Shown here piece by piece: positions 25,943-35,101 of a stretch of 64,000 nt of DNA. The notes under the pieces are model-generated. The model was not told the origin of the DNA. It saw only the letters and a program-made list of their open reading frames with translations, and made no database searches. The stretch's first letter is position 1, and every line of letters starts with the position of its first letter. Position numbers and translations under genes: made by a program. Source of the stretch: Rhodococcoides fascians NBRC 12155 = LMG 3623 (lineage in GTDB: Bacteria > Actinomycetota > Actinomycetes > Mycobacteriales > Mycobacteriaceae); contig NZ_BCWW01000017.1 in the NCBI RefSeq assembly GCF_001894785.1, positions 1-64,000 of the forward strand, read 5' to 3'.

Positions 25943-27531
25943 CAGATCCTCCGGGCTTTCATTCCAGCCATGAGTGGAGCTTGTTTGACGACGTCTCCGG
26001 TGGTGGGGGCGTGGATCATCTGACCGCCGCCGATGTAGATACCGACGTGCCCAGGGCCGTTCGCCTCGAATGATCCGAAGACGAGATCACCGGGCATCGC
26101 TTGATCGATCGGGATCTCCGAACCCACTCCCCATTGGGCCTCGGATGTGCGGGGCAGGGTGATGTGCTTGCCCGCGAAGTAGGCGAAACTGGTCAGTCCT
26201 GAGCAGTCGAATCCTCCTCGGGAGGGGCCGTTGATATCTCCGCCGCCCCAGACGTAGGGGGTTCCGAGGTACTGGCGTGCAGCCTCGACGACATTGTCTC
26301 CGTCAGCTCCGGTCGGCACGAACCGGCCTGTGGAACCTTCGGATGTGTACTGCGCTTGGCCGGCCAGAATCTTCGCCACATAGGGCTGTGTTTGTGTGGT
26401 GTAGTCACCGCCGGATGGCATTCCACCGGCTGCGAGCACCGCGGCGGGGCCCGCGTTGTAGGCGGCAATCGTCAGTGCAGTTGGGTCGCCCTTCACTTTT
26501 CTCGCGGCGATGGCTGCGGTGATATCTCCGTTGATGGCGCACATGAAGTGGGCTTGTGAGATCACTGCATCTCCGATGGAGTTCGGGTCGGCTCGCCCGT
26601 CTCCGTCGTAATCCTTGCCCCACGTTGCCCAGGTTCCCGGCATGAATTGTGCGGGCCCCAACGCTCCGGTGCTCGATACCGGAGCGGACGGGCCGTAGCG
26701 GAAACCGTTCTCGGCGGAGAGTTGGGATGCGATCAGGGGAGCACCCACGCCTGGGCACACGGCTCCTGCTTTGCGGATCCACGGCTCGAACTCCGGCGGC
26801 ACGGATCCGGTTCGGAGATCTCCGCCGGCCGTGCCGAAGCCACAATCGACAGCGGTACCGGCGCCGGTCGGTGAATCAGCGCCGGACGATTGGGGGCTTC
26901 CCGCCTGACCGAGTTTGCTCATCGGGTCGATAGCGGTTCCGCCCTGTAAACGGCCGCCTTCCCAGTACTCGAAGTGCAGATGTGGTCCGGTGGAGCCGCC
27001 GGCGTTGCCGATGTCGGCGATGTGGTCGCCGACCTTGACCTGTTGTCCCTCCTTGACGAGGACGCCGTTGGGATACATGTGCCCGTACACGGTGGAGACC
27101 GGTTTTCCGTCGACGATCGAGTCGAGGACGATCCACATTCCGAAGCCTTGAGCGGGTCCGGCTTTGACCACAGTGCCGTCGAGGGCTGCGTAGATCGGGG
27201 TGCCGATCGGGCCCGCGAAGTCGACGCCTTGGTGCATCGTGCCCCACCGCTGCCCGAAGGGGGACGTCATCGTGGTCGTGCCATCGCGGGTCGGCTTGCC
27301 GATGGGACCGGACGGGGTCAACGGCGATGCATCATCACCACCGGTACCGGACGAGACCGTGGGGGCACAACCGCTGGAACCTGACGATGTGACGAGTACG
27401 ACGACCATCAATGGAATGACGACGAGTACACCGAGAGCGGCGATACCGACCGCCAGGGCGAGTTTCCACCATCGACGTGGCGCTTTCGAGTTCGGCGACA
27501 CCGCTGTCTCAGGCGGGGCCACCAAGGTCAT
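25942..27531 (-). CDS. Triple-domain cell-wall hydrolase: M23 peptidase + SLT transglycosylase + NlpC/P60
   Basis: 529 aa, VirB1/TcpG-like role: local opening of peptidoglycan for the transfer channel. Membrane anchor at 22-48. M23 domain about 90-200 with HQGVDF and HLHFE zinc ligands. Lysozyme-like transglycosylase about 255-370 with SAENGF (catalytic Glu) and GALGPAQFMPGTW. NlpC/P60 domain about 415-529 with FDCSGL (Cys), GHVGIYIG and MIHAPT (His residues). All three sets of catalytic residues are present, so it can in principle cut glycan strands and two types of peptide bond. The start overlaps the VirB6-like gene by ATGA. Confidence 0.92.
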   Translation of the reverse strand: MTLVAPPETAVSPNSKAPRRWWKLALAVGIAALGVLVVIPLMVVVLVTSSGSSGCAPTVSSGTGGDDASPLTPSGPIGKPTRDGTTTMTSPFGQRWGTMHQGVDFAGPIGTPIYAALDGTVVKAGPAQGFGMWIVLDSIVDGKPVSTVYGHMYPNGVLVKEGQQVKVGDHIADIGNAGGSTGPHLHFEYWEGGRLQGGTAIDPMSKLGQAGSPQSSGADSPTGAGTAVDCGFGTAGGDLRTGSVPPEFEPWIRKAGAVCPGVGAPLIASQLSAENGFRYGPSAPVSSTGALGPAQFMPGTWATWGKDYDGDGRADPNSIGDAVISQAHFMCAINGDITAAIAARKVKGDPTALTIAAYNAGPAAVLAAGGMPSGGDYTTQTQPYVAKILAGQAQYTSEGSTGRFVPTGADGDNVVEAARQYLGTPYVWGGGDINGPSRGGFDCSGLTSFAYFAGKHITLPRTSEAQWGVGSEIPIDQAMPGDLVFGSFEANGPGHVGIYIGGGQMIHAPTTGDVVKQAPLMAGMKARRI

Positions 27532-29696
27532 CGCCGTGCGCCTGACGCAGCTCGATGGAGGATTTCCGTCGGATTCGTGGTGGCACCTGGTTGGACGGTC
27601 GGTCGGGCACGACGCGGAGCACTCGACGGCCGCGTGGACCGGTCGGGAAGCAGAAGCGGCGAGCCCTCATCGGTGGAGTACTCACGGAATCGTCCGCCTC
27701 CAGGGCCGGTCACCGTGGCGCGGCTGGCCCGAACTTCTCGGTTTCCTGGAGTCGACAGTGCGGGAGCGGTGGCCACCGGCCGCTTGATACCGGGTGCGTT
27801 CGTTGTCTTGTCGCCGTGAGAGCGGACCGCCGATCGGTCTCCGACGGGGCTGGAGACCGGAGTGTGGGAGTGACCGGAGCCGACGACCGACTGCGTCGGG
27901 GGAAGGTCGATGTTGATCGGTTTGCGAAGGCTGGGGTGGGTTTCGGAAGCATTGGTGGTGTCGGTGGCCGCCTGGGTAGCTTTGGCGTCGCTCCGTCGAC
28001 CGACGACCTTCTTGACGCCCGCGGTTGCAATCTTCCCGGCCGAGTAGACCACGGCAGCAGTTCCAAGTGTGGCTGCGCTGCTGGCGGCTGCCGTCCCGTC
28101 GACGAGAGCTTTACTCGCCTTGGCGGTTCGGGCCGTTGCATGGCTGGCTGTCTTGGCCAGTCCCTTTCCACCTTGATAGGCCTGGCGGGCCACTTGTCCG
28201 GCGTAGGCAGCTTGGGCGAGGGGGCTGGTCGGTGTCTTGGTCGATATCGCGGTGGGCGCGGCTCCTGGTCTGCTTCCGAGCTTGCGTGCGAGGGCGTCGG
28301 AAGCTTTGCGTAGTCCTTTCACTGCGCGGCGGTAGAGAATGATGCCCGCGATCAGAACGATGTCGGTCAGGATGAATTTCATCATCAGCGGAGAGTCGCC
28401 GTCTCCTCTGAACAACTGTCCGATCACGATCATGTATCCGACGAGGAACACCACCGCGAAGATAACGATGACCATCGACATCAGCACCGCGGCGAGGGTT
28501 TTCCACAATGCTCCGCGGCCGGATCCGGGCAGAATTCCAACGACGGTCACCACAATTCCCTTGACGGCCGATGCGAGGGCGGTGAGTACCGCGAGGATGA
28601 GGGTGAACGCCAGAATTGTGGCGAATCCGAGCAGGATGACACCGGCCAGTAGCATCGCGACCCCGGACCCGACCTGTCCCGGTCCGGGGTGATCGGCGAA
28701 GTCCTTCATCTGTTTTGCGCCTTCGCCGCCGCAGCCTTTGATGTTGTCTTTGAGGGTGTCTCGTGTGTTGCCGTCTGCTTTTTCGTGGCCGGCGTCCCAG
28801 GCTTGAGTGCAACGTTCTCCGTCGGGCGAGCCGTCGATGACTCGGCCGAAGTTCAGCAGTTGGGTGGGTTGCCTGATGAACGTGTCGGCCATCTGTTCCG
28901 AGATCTGGTCGATGAGTTCGTCGGAACTCGACGTCGTGTCTCCCTTGTTGGCCAGGCCTGCCGCAAGCTGCACGCCGGCGTCGCGCGCCTGCATGATCAG
29001 GCCGTCTTGTCCTGCGACCCGTTCGACTGGATTGGACAGGATCCCCACTGCCGCAGCGGCGATCGCTGCTGCCATCAGGAGTTCGTACACTCCCGTCGTC
29101 CACCGTCCGCGAATGACCCACCACGCTCCGATGCCTGCAGCAGCGGTGAGAAGAAGGCCCGTGAGCTGGAACTGATCGGTGACCGTTTGCATGGCATCGC
29201 CGATCGAACGGAACGGCGCAGTCAACAATTCGAGCCACTCGAACCGCAAGGCGTAGGTGACGAACCAAATCGCGAAGCCGGTCACCCCGCGGTACACCTC
29301 GTACTCGAGCATGATGAAGGTGGAGAACACGGTGTACATCGGGTGCCCGACCGAGCCTTCGTCGATGGACATGAAGTAGTCCCAGACCAGAATTCCGTGA
29401 GAGTCACGGACTTCCATCCAGCTGAATGTGCTGTTGGTGGGCAGGGTTTCACCCGGGTCGGCATGAGCCGGTGACGCCAGGGCGATCGCCAGCAGACCGA
29501 TCATGTGCCAGACAGCGACACCTGTGACGATCGCGCGGCGGATTCGAGATGCCACTACCCACTTGAAGACAGGGCCGAGGAAGCGAGCGAGAACACTGCA
29601 CCACGACCGCGGGATCCACGACCACAGCACGAGCTCGAGAACCATCTTGACGCCGCCGCCAATCGAACCTGGCCGGCGCACAACTCGTTTCGACAT
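27528..29696 (-). CDS. VirB6/TrbL-like polytopic membrane channel protein
   Basis: 722 aa. The ATG at 29696 overlaps the VirB4-like stop (TGATG). Signal-like segment ending ASPAHA at about residue 75, then an extracellular loop, and six or more further transmembrane segments up to about residue 440 (e.g. ILLGFATILAFTLILAVLTA). Residues 450-722 are cytoplasmic, Ala/Thr/Ser-rich and basic. This matches the TcpH/VirB6 class that forms the inner-membrane channel. A longer frame upstream exists but is antisense-like and overlaps the VirB4 gene. Confidence 0.85.
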   Translation of the reverse strand: MSKRVVRRPGSIGGGVKMVLELVLWSWIPRSWCSVLARFLGPVFKWVVASRIRRAIVTGVAVWHMIGLLAIALASPAHADPGETLPTNSTFSWMEVRDSHGILVWDYFMSIDEGSVGHPMYTVFSTFIMLEYEVYRGVTGFAIWFVTYALRFEWLELLTAPFRSIGDAMQTVTDQFQLTGLLLTAAAGIGAWWVIRGRWTTGVYELLMAAAIAAAAVGILSNPVERVAGQDGLIMQARDAGVQLAAGLANKGDTTSSSDELIDQISEQMADTFIRQPTQLLNFGRVIDGSPDGERCTQAWDAGHEKADGNTRDTLKDNIKGCGGEGAKQMKDFADHPGPGQVGSGVAMLLAGVILLGFATILAFTLILAVLTALASAVKGIVVTVVGILPGSGRGALWKTLAAVLMSMVIVIFAVVFLVGYMIVIGQLFRGDGDSPLMMKFILTDIVLIAGIILYRRAVKGLRKASDALARKLGSRPGAAPTAISTKTPTSPLAQAAYAGQVARQAYQGGKGLAKTASHATARTAKASKALVDGTAAASSAATLGTAAVVYSAGKIATAGVKKVVGRRSDAKATQAATDTTNASETHPSLRKPINIDLPPTQSVVGSGHSHTPVSSPVGDRSAVRSHGDKTTNAPGIKRPVATAPALSTPGNREVRASRATVTGPGGGRFREYSTDEGSPLLLPDRSTRPSSAPRRARPTVQPGATTNPTEILHRAASGARR

Positions 29697-32221
29697 CACC
29701 ATGTCGCCAACTCCGCAGCGCGCTCGGTAGTCGATTCTTTCGGAGTCGTACTCGCCGCTTGGTATCTCGCTTCCGATGCCGGAAGTAAGACCTTGATGCG
29801 GCCGACGTTGCCGGCGGGATCGCGCATGTAGCCCTCTCCGCGGCGATGCGGTGCGACGTATCCGTCTTTGCCTTCGACGGGCGATGTGTTCTCCATCAGC
29901 TCTTTGAGCAGTCCGAGATCGTCTTCCCCGACGCCGAGCCACTTCAACGATTTTTGCGCTAGTCGTCGATCCGTCTGCCGGAACACGAGCCGGGTGGGGA
30001 TGAGCCCTCGCAGCGTCTCGGAGCCGAAGTCTGCTTCGGGGTCGTGCGATCCGAGCATCACCGCGGCGTCGTGTTTGCGGCCGTCTCGAATGAAGTCGAT
30101 GATGATCTCGACACCTTCGCTCGAGCGCGTCAGGTGATGGCATTCGTCGAGCAGGAAGACCGCGAGGGTGTTGGGGTCCGCGAAGCAAATGCCGCGGGCG
30201 ATCTGCGCGATGAGGGTGTACATCATTCGCCCTACCCGCTTCTGGAGCGACATCTGCTTGAACAGATGCTCGTTCTCCACTTCTCGCTCCGAGGGCAATT
30301 CCAGTGTGTGAGTGCGGAAGACGATGGCTCCTGCGCGTGGATTGAACGGCTCTAGGTCCGGCCGAAACAGCGCTGCTGCATAGGATTTGGTCGCGTAGAC
30401 CTTCAACTTTCCGGCAAGCTCGGCAGCTCCGTCGAGGGTGCAGTCCTTCTCGAGGTGCGAAACCAGGCCTGGGGTAGTGAAATTGCCGAAGCGAGCGCGG
30501 TATTCCGGCTCGAGCACTTGAGACAGCAGTACCCCCAAACGGTCGTCGGGCTGAAGTTGCAACAGCGGCAACAGAATAGACACCGCAACTTCCCCTCCTC
30601 GTGCGGGCGAGAACAGCCGAAGAGGGTCCATCGTGACGTCCGGTGCTGCGGTATCGACGACCACCGCGTCGGTGATCGCTTCGGCCCACAGTGCGTATTC
30701 GCCCAGAGGGGTCCGGTCGACCACGATGACTTGGCCGCCGCGGTCGACGACCTGGTTACCGGTTGTTTTCAAGTAGCCGGACTTGCCTGATCCCAAGTTG
30801 CCACACACTCCCACCGAACCCGAAACGTCACGTGACGCTTTCTTGGCGATGTCGTGGTGCACGACGCCAGTGCGGGCCGAGGAAATGTTGAGTGCGATCA
30901 GCGGGCCGTCTCCGTCGCCGAGATCGTTGCGGGTGACCGGTACGTACGCGGCGAAATGTTCGGATGTGGTGATCTGCGCGAACTCGTTGCAGATCGCCGG
31001 CGTCGGCACGCCGGGTGTCATTGCCCAGAACAGCTCCTCCTGGAATCCGATCGGTGACTGCAACCTGTAGGTCGAACCCTCGAACTCCTTCGCCAGCTCG
31101 CGCTGATATGCGATGGCCGTCTCTTCGTCCGCGGCGGCGACACAGAAGACGGTGGTGGATTGCACTTCCATCTCCATTGCGTCCGCCTCCAGAAGCGCGT
31201 TGTATTCCGCGAGGGCGACGGCAGCGTCGTCGAGGACGCTGCCGGTGCTCAATTCGTCTTCTCGCTGGGTGTATTGATCGTTCATCTGCACCAAGGCGCG
31301 GCGGTTCTTCTTCAGAACCTCCGATGCAGCGGAGTTCTTGAACCGAATTGCCCAGTCGACATCGACGCCGCCCAGGTTGTCCGCGAGGGTCAGGTACTCC
31401 GAGCCTGGAAACAGCGTGCCGCCCGAAGGAGTGGCGGCGAGCACCAGGAAGCACTGATAGCTGGCCGGCGGTGGCGTTACCTCCCACGGCTGGTCGACTT
31501 TGAGCACACGCGACAAGGTCGGCGCCTTGGCCCGCCAGCCCGATTCGGGGCGATCGCTTTGAGCCCCTTCGTCGAGCCGCGCGGCAGTGAAGGATCCTCG
31601 AGCAGTGCCTGCCGGATGATCTAGAGCGGTGGGCATGTCGGTATCGAGGCCGAGGCCGCGCTGCAGAGCATGTTGGTGCAGCCACACCATCTGGGAGGGG
31701 GTTGCGGGGGTCGCATCGTAGAAGGCAGGGATGGCCGCGGCGATCTGCGCGGCCTGAGCTGCGCGGCGTTCTCTCTCCTCGACGGGAATCGACGAGGGCG
31801 GCATCCCCAGCAGATCGGCCACCGAGGACCATGCGGCGGACGTTGCGGCCTTGACGGTGTCACCGAAGCCGTGGTTGGCCAGGGGGATGGACAGCCAGTA
31901 GATTCGCTGGCCGGGTCGGATCTCCTCCAGGCGGTCGATCGTGGCGTCGCATTCGTCTGCCCACGCGGGATGGAGATCGAGATCGACACCCCGTTCCATG
32001 CGCTCGACGATGGTCATTGGGTCCAGACTGACCGCGACACTGAGCAGGAGAGATTCGCCAGGAAGAGCGCGCAGCAACATCTTGTGCATCGCCCGCGCGG
32101 TCTGTCGGTCTTCGATCGGCCGGTACCCGTACGGGATTCCGGTCAGGACGTAGTCCGCCCAGACGACTCCGGAGCGGGTCCAGCGCAAGTTCGAGGTGAC
32201 GAGCCGGTTCGGTTGTTGCAT
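29696..32221 (-). CDS. VirB4/TraC-like conjugation ATPase
   Basis: 841 aa. C-terminal ATPase half: Walker A GNLGSGKSGYLKT (about residue 475) and Walker B LAVFLLDECHHLT (about 690) followed by a GSHDPEADF segment. The N-terminal half resembles the SCO6880/VirB4 N domain. It powers assembly or substrate movement of the T4SS. Start ATG 32221 overlaps the stop of the PrgI-like gene (TAATG), a common VirB3-VirB4 arrangement. Confidence 0.92.
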   Translation of the reverse strand: MQQPNRLVTSNLRWTRSGVVWADYVLTGIPYGYRPIEDRQTARAMHKMLLRALPGESLLLSVAVSLDPMTIVERMERGVDLDLHPAWADECDATIDRLEEIRPGQRIYWLSIPLANHGFGDTVKAATSAAWSSVADLLGMPPSSIPVEERERRAAQAAQIAAAIPAFYDATPATPSQMVWLHQHALQRGLGLDTDMPTALDHPAGTARGSFTAARLDEGAQSDRPESGWRAKAPTLSRVLKVDQPWEVTPPPASYQCFLVLAATPSGGTLFPGSEYLTLADNLGGVDVDWAIRFKNSAASEVLKKNRRALVQMNDQYTQREDELSTGSVLDDAAVALAEYNALLEADAMEMEVQSTTVFCVAAADEETAIAYQRELAKEFEGSTYRLQSPIGFQEELFWAMTPGVPTPAICNEFAQITTSEHFAAYVPVTRNDLGDGDGPLIALNISSARTGVVHHDIAKKASRDVSGSVGVCGNLGSGKSGYLKTTGNQVVDRGGQVIVVDRTPLGEYALWAEAITDAVVVDTAAPDVTMDPLRLFSPARGGEVAVSILLPLLQLQPDDRLGVLLSQVLEPEYRARFGNFTTPGLVSHLEKDCTLDGAAELAGKLKVYATKSYAAALFRPDLEPFNPRAGAIVFRTHTLELPSEREVENEHLFKQMSLQKRVGRMMYTLIAQIARGICFADPNTLAVFLLDECHHLTRSSEGVEIIIDFIRDGRKHDAAVMLGSHDPEADFGSETLRGLIPTRLVFRQTDRRLAQKSLKWLGVGEDDLGLLKELMENTSPVEGKDGYVAPHRRGEGYMRDPAGNVGRIKVLLPASEARYQAASTTPKESTTERAAELATW

Positions 32222-32952
32222 TACGCCTTCTCTCGGGTCGGGGTGGGGGCCGCTGCAGCCATGGCAAGCAGCTGCTGAACGCTGCTCGCCGGTGCCAGGT
32301 TGGCGACGCCGAACGCTTCGGCCAGGGCTGGACTCTGCGAGCGCTGGCGTTCGCCGTCCGATCGCGGCCGGGCTGGCGCTGGTGCGATCTTTCGCTCCGG
32401 CCGCGGTTGGGTCAGAGGTCTGAATGCTGGTGCGGCCGGCGCTGCGTTGTCGTCGAGCTCCACCGGTGCCGCGGCGTTCTCTACTCGATCGCTGGATGCT
32501 CTGATGACTGCTGGTTCACTGATAGCAGCGTCGTGGCTTGGCGGGGTGTCGAGGATGATCACCGACCCCAGTACCGCGTGAGGGCGTTTGATCCGGATCG
32601 GCTCGCCATTGATCCTCGACGGTGACATCGCCCCGGTAGCCGCGCGCCCGACACCCCGGACTACTGAGATCGGATTCCGTGCTCCCTGCGGCAGCCTCCC
32701 CAACGCCCACAGGGTGCCGCCGGTGACACCGAGGAAGATGACACCGTTGGTGATGACACTGCCCTGCGCCCACAGCGACTGGGTCAGCCACAGCAGTCCG
32801 CCTGCAATACCCGCGCCGACGAACTGGGTCAGGGTGTAGGGGCCACCGGGGATCTTTCGGCCGTCTGGCGCTTTGCCGATCAGCTGCGGAAAATTGCGCG
32901 CTTTGGTGAACATCTTGACCACGCTCCGCGAGGAGGCCTGCTGTTCGGTCAT
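32221..32952 (-). CDS. VirB3/PrgI-like membrane protein (SCO6880-type N-terminal partner)
   Basis: 243 aa. After a short N terminus, RNFPQLIGKAPDGRKIPGGPYT and two hydrophobic hairpin segments (about 45-90) match actinobacterial PrgI/SCO6880-type proteins, which pair with VirB4. The C-terminal 120 residues are low-complexity (Pro, Ala, Ser). Overlap with the VirB4 gene supports a stoichiometric complex. Confidence 0.8.
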   Translation of the reverse strand: MTEQQASSRSVVKMFTKARNFPQLIGKAPDGRKIPGGPYTLTQFVGAGIAGGLLWLTQSLWAQGSVITNGVIFLGVTGGTLWALGRLPQGARNPISVVRGVGRAATGAMSPSRINGEPIRIKRPHAVLGSVIILDTPPSHDAAISEPAVIRASSDRVENAAAPVELDDNAAPAAPAFRPLTQPRPERKIAPAPARPRSDGERQRSQSPALAEAFGVANLAPASSVQQLLAMAAAAPTPTREKA

Positions 32953-33013
32953 GGTCGGTCACACTCCTGCGGGGGTCGTTGAATCGAGGTGTTCGTGAGT
33001 TGGCCGAGCAGTG

Positions 33014-33346
33014 TCAGATGAACGCCGCGATCGGATCGGGCACCACGACGACCTCGCTGCTTTGTGGCGAGGCGGAGCCGGGAAGCTCGTCGCCGACACT
33101 GTCTTTGACGGCGGTGATGTTCCACATCACCCAGATCAGTGCCCCGCCGACCACGATCGCCACCAGTGTTTTGGCAATGGCGAAGTGACTTTTGAAAGCA
33201 ATCGCGGCGATGAACCCGGCGACGCCGACGCCCACGAGAGTGCGGATGAGGCCCTGCACCTCCGCACCTTTGTTGTTGGCCCATTCGATGATTCCTTCGG
33301 CGACGACGGTCGACGACGGATCGGCCAGGATCGAGGTAATGGTCAT
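33014..33346 (-). CDS. Small two-TM conjugation protein (TcpD/VirB2-like)
   Basis: 110 aa. Two transmembrane segments (LVGVGVAGFIAAIAF and TLVAIVVGGALIWVMW) separated by a short basic loop with K and H; acidic C-terminal tail. Size and topology fit VirB2/TcpD-type pilin or channel subunits. No class III prepilin cleavage site (G before F-T-x-x-E) is seen, so it is not an obvious substrate of the prepilin peptidase at 19449. Confidence 0.75.
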   Translation of the reverse strand: MTITSILADPSSTVVAEGIIEWANNKGAEVQGLIRTLVGVGVAGFIAAIAFKSHFAIAKTLVAIVVGGALIWVMWNITAVKDSVGDELPGSASPQSSEVVVVPDPIAAFI

Positions 33347-33379
33347 TGTTCGTACCTTTCGGATAGGGGGAGCAGAGCG

Positions 33380-34489
33380 TCAGTTCGGTTGAACGGGCGC
33401 TGCGGGAACGGAGGAGGTAGTGCTGGCACCAGTCGAGGTCGGCACCGCAATGGTTGGGGTTGCTGCGCTGAGTCCGGTCGAGTTCGCGAGCAACGGCATC
33501 GGGTCGAGCGCGGATACTTCCCACCGGCCACCCCGGGCGATCGCTGTCAGCGGGTATTGCACGGTCGAGGTCTGCGCTCGGTCCGTGGCTGTGACGGTCG
33601 CGGTGGCGAGCACCCGTACCGTCGCACCATCTGCCGGGGATCCGGACGCACCCGCCGAGAAGTCGGTGTCCGAGACGAGGTCGGTGATCTGGACACTGGT
33701 GTACGGCGCGGGGGTGACGGCACGGATCGGTGTGCCGGGTGAGGTGTAGCGAGAAATTTCTCCGGCACCGGCAACCATTGCCGAGAGGAACTGGCTGATC
33801 GACTGGGTGAGCGAGTGATCGAGGCCGACTCGGAATCGGTAGCCGAGTGTGAGGTCACCGCCGGTTGCCGGGGCCGCCACAGCAGCAGGGACTGCTGCAG
33901 CCCGCGCGTCGTCTCCCACGAACACGACAGGGACCGAGAAGTATCGACGTTCCGGCTTCGTCGCCGGGTCTGCCCCGATCGGAACCACCGAGACCGACAC
34001 AACGATCGCGTAGTTCTGGCCGGCCGCCTGTAGCGGTCCTCCTTGCGATGTCGATCCTGTGGGACCCTGATTTCGCGCCGGCGGGTCGATTGCTTTCACG
34101 CTCGCGATTCGAGGTTCGGACGCGGTATAGCTCGCCTGAGCCGGAAGCGACATGCCGTCGGTGCGGACGAAGCGCGCGAGGGCTTTCTCGTCTCCTCGCT
34201 TGGATTGCAACCACGTCAACACGAAGTCCTGCGCGAGGTCGGTCGCTGCTGCTTCGCGGGCTGTGTCGATGACCGTCTGAGGGTTTGCCTTGCTCTGGAT
34301 CGGCGTCGTGGACCCGACGCCGGCCAAGACGAGAACCAGTGCCACCACTCCGGAGCCGATCGCCGCGAACAGACCCCACTTCATCGCCTTGGTCGCGACC
34401 GCTTGCTTGCCGGCCCACTGATGAAGCTCGGTGGCCGGCGCAGCTTCTGTCGGCTTGTTCGAGCCCTTCTTACGGAGATGGATCTTCAT
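33380..34489 (-). CDS. TcpC/VirB8-like conjugation protein
   Basis: 369 aa. Cytoplasmic basic N terminus, one transmembrane helix at about 37-57 (WGLFAAIGSGVVALVLVLAG), then two periplasmic NTF2-like domains separated near residue 210, as in TcpC of Gram-positive conjugation systems. The segment DTAREAAATDLAQDFVLTWL (about 80-100) is typical. It contacts other channel proteins at the outer face of the membrane. The start overlaps the upstream 93-aa gene by ATGA. Confidence 0.85.
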   Translation of the reverse strand: MKIHLRKKGSNKPTEAAPATELHQWAGKQAVATKAMKWGLFAAIGSGVVALVLVLAGVGSTTPIQSKANPQTVIDTAREAAATDLAQDFVLTWLQSKRGDEKALARFVRTDGMSLPAQASYTASEPRIASVKAIDPPARNQGPTGSTSQGGPLQAAGQNYAIVVSVSVVPIGADPATKPERRYFSVPVVFVGDDARAAAVPAAVAAPATGGDLTLGYRFRVGLDHSLTQSISQFLSAMVAGAGEISRYTSPGTPIRAVTPAPYTSVQITDLVSDTDFSAGASGSPADGATVRVLATATVTATDRAQTSTVQYPLTAIARGGRWEVSALDPMPLLANSTGLSAATPTIAVPTSTGASTTSSVPAAPVQPN

Positions 34490-34767
34490 GAGATCTCCTC
34501 GTGCCGAGACGGCTCGACCGTGGCGGGTACGAAGCCCTCGTCGACCAATCGCAGAGCGCCTCGACCCCGGGTCGCCATCATCCGTTCGAGCGCTGCCCGC
34601 GCCTGCTCGGCCGGCTCACCGAGCACGACCTCGCGGACGCGGCTGGCGATCTCTGCGCTGAGCGGATTGTCGCCGAGTTGCGCCGCGAGGCCGCGGATCT
34701 CTTCGGACACCGAGTGCACGCGAGCGGTGTCCGAGAGCAATGCGGCCGACGGATCGTGGTCGTCCAT
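34486..34767 (-). CDS. Small helical protein, first gene of conjugation operon A
   Basis: 93 aa, MDDHDPSAALLSDTARVHSV, with AGGAGG 7 nt before the ATG at 34767. Predicted all-helical and charged (EIASRVREVVLGEPAEQARA), no membrane segment or known motif. First gene after the shared promoter element, about 42 bp downstream of its proximal box. Confidence 0.7.
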   Translation of the reverse strand: MDDHDPSAALLSDTARVHSVSEEIRGLAAQLGDNPLSAEIASRVREVVLGEPAEQARAALERMMATRGRGALRLVDEGFVPATVEPSRHEEIS

Positions 34768-34808
34768 CCGGGGTCCTCCTGTCGGTAGCCCGCCGTGTAC
34801 GGGCTTCT

Positions 34809-34847
34809 GAGAACAGGTAGATCCCTTCGCGGGCGGGTCTGTGACAG
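34809..34847 (-). promoter_or_regulatory. Two-box promoter of conjugation operon A (twin of 24706-24744)
   Basis: Minus strand CTGTCACAGA, 13-nt spacer, GGATCTACCTGTTCTC, as at operon B. The 93-aa gene starts about 42 bp downstream. The boxes are the only conserved part between the two promoters apart from a nearby A-run (GAAAAA) further upstream in both. Confidence 0.75.
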
Positions 34848-34973
34848 AGGCGACCGGAAATTTCTCGAACTTTTTTTCACCGCCCCGCTGCGATTCGTCG
34901 GGCTGTTATCACCGTCGCCGTGTAACCGCAGGTCACAGCGGTCTATGTCGAACGCGGGGCGCTGCCGTTTTCT

Positions 34974-34997
34974 GGTTCCGCCGGACCCGGCGGGTAT
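34974..34997 (+). promoter_or_regulatory. Possible SigF/SigB-type promoter of the sigma-like gene
   Basis: GGTT followed after 14 nt by GGGTAT, a fair match to the actinobacterial SigF/SigB consensus (GTTT-N14-16-GGGTAT). It lies about 105 nt upstream of the GTG at 35102. The same 334-bp intergenic region also has an ACCGC/GCGGT dyad at about 34925-34942. Confidence 0.35.
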
Positions 34998-35101
34998 AAC
35001 AGCTCCGCCTTTTCGAGTAAGAATCCGCAGCTCAGCGGATATAAGGCGCTGTTTGTGTCAGAGGCGATCGAACTTCAGTTGCCTCTATCAGGAGCGCCCC
35101 A

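Noticed and set aside
27528..30689. Extended start of the VirB6-like protein (1053 codons)
   Set aside because: The extra 330 codons lie within the VirB4-like gene in another frame; the TGATG overlap at 29696 is the natural start.
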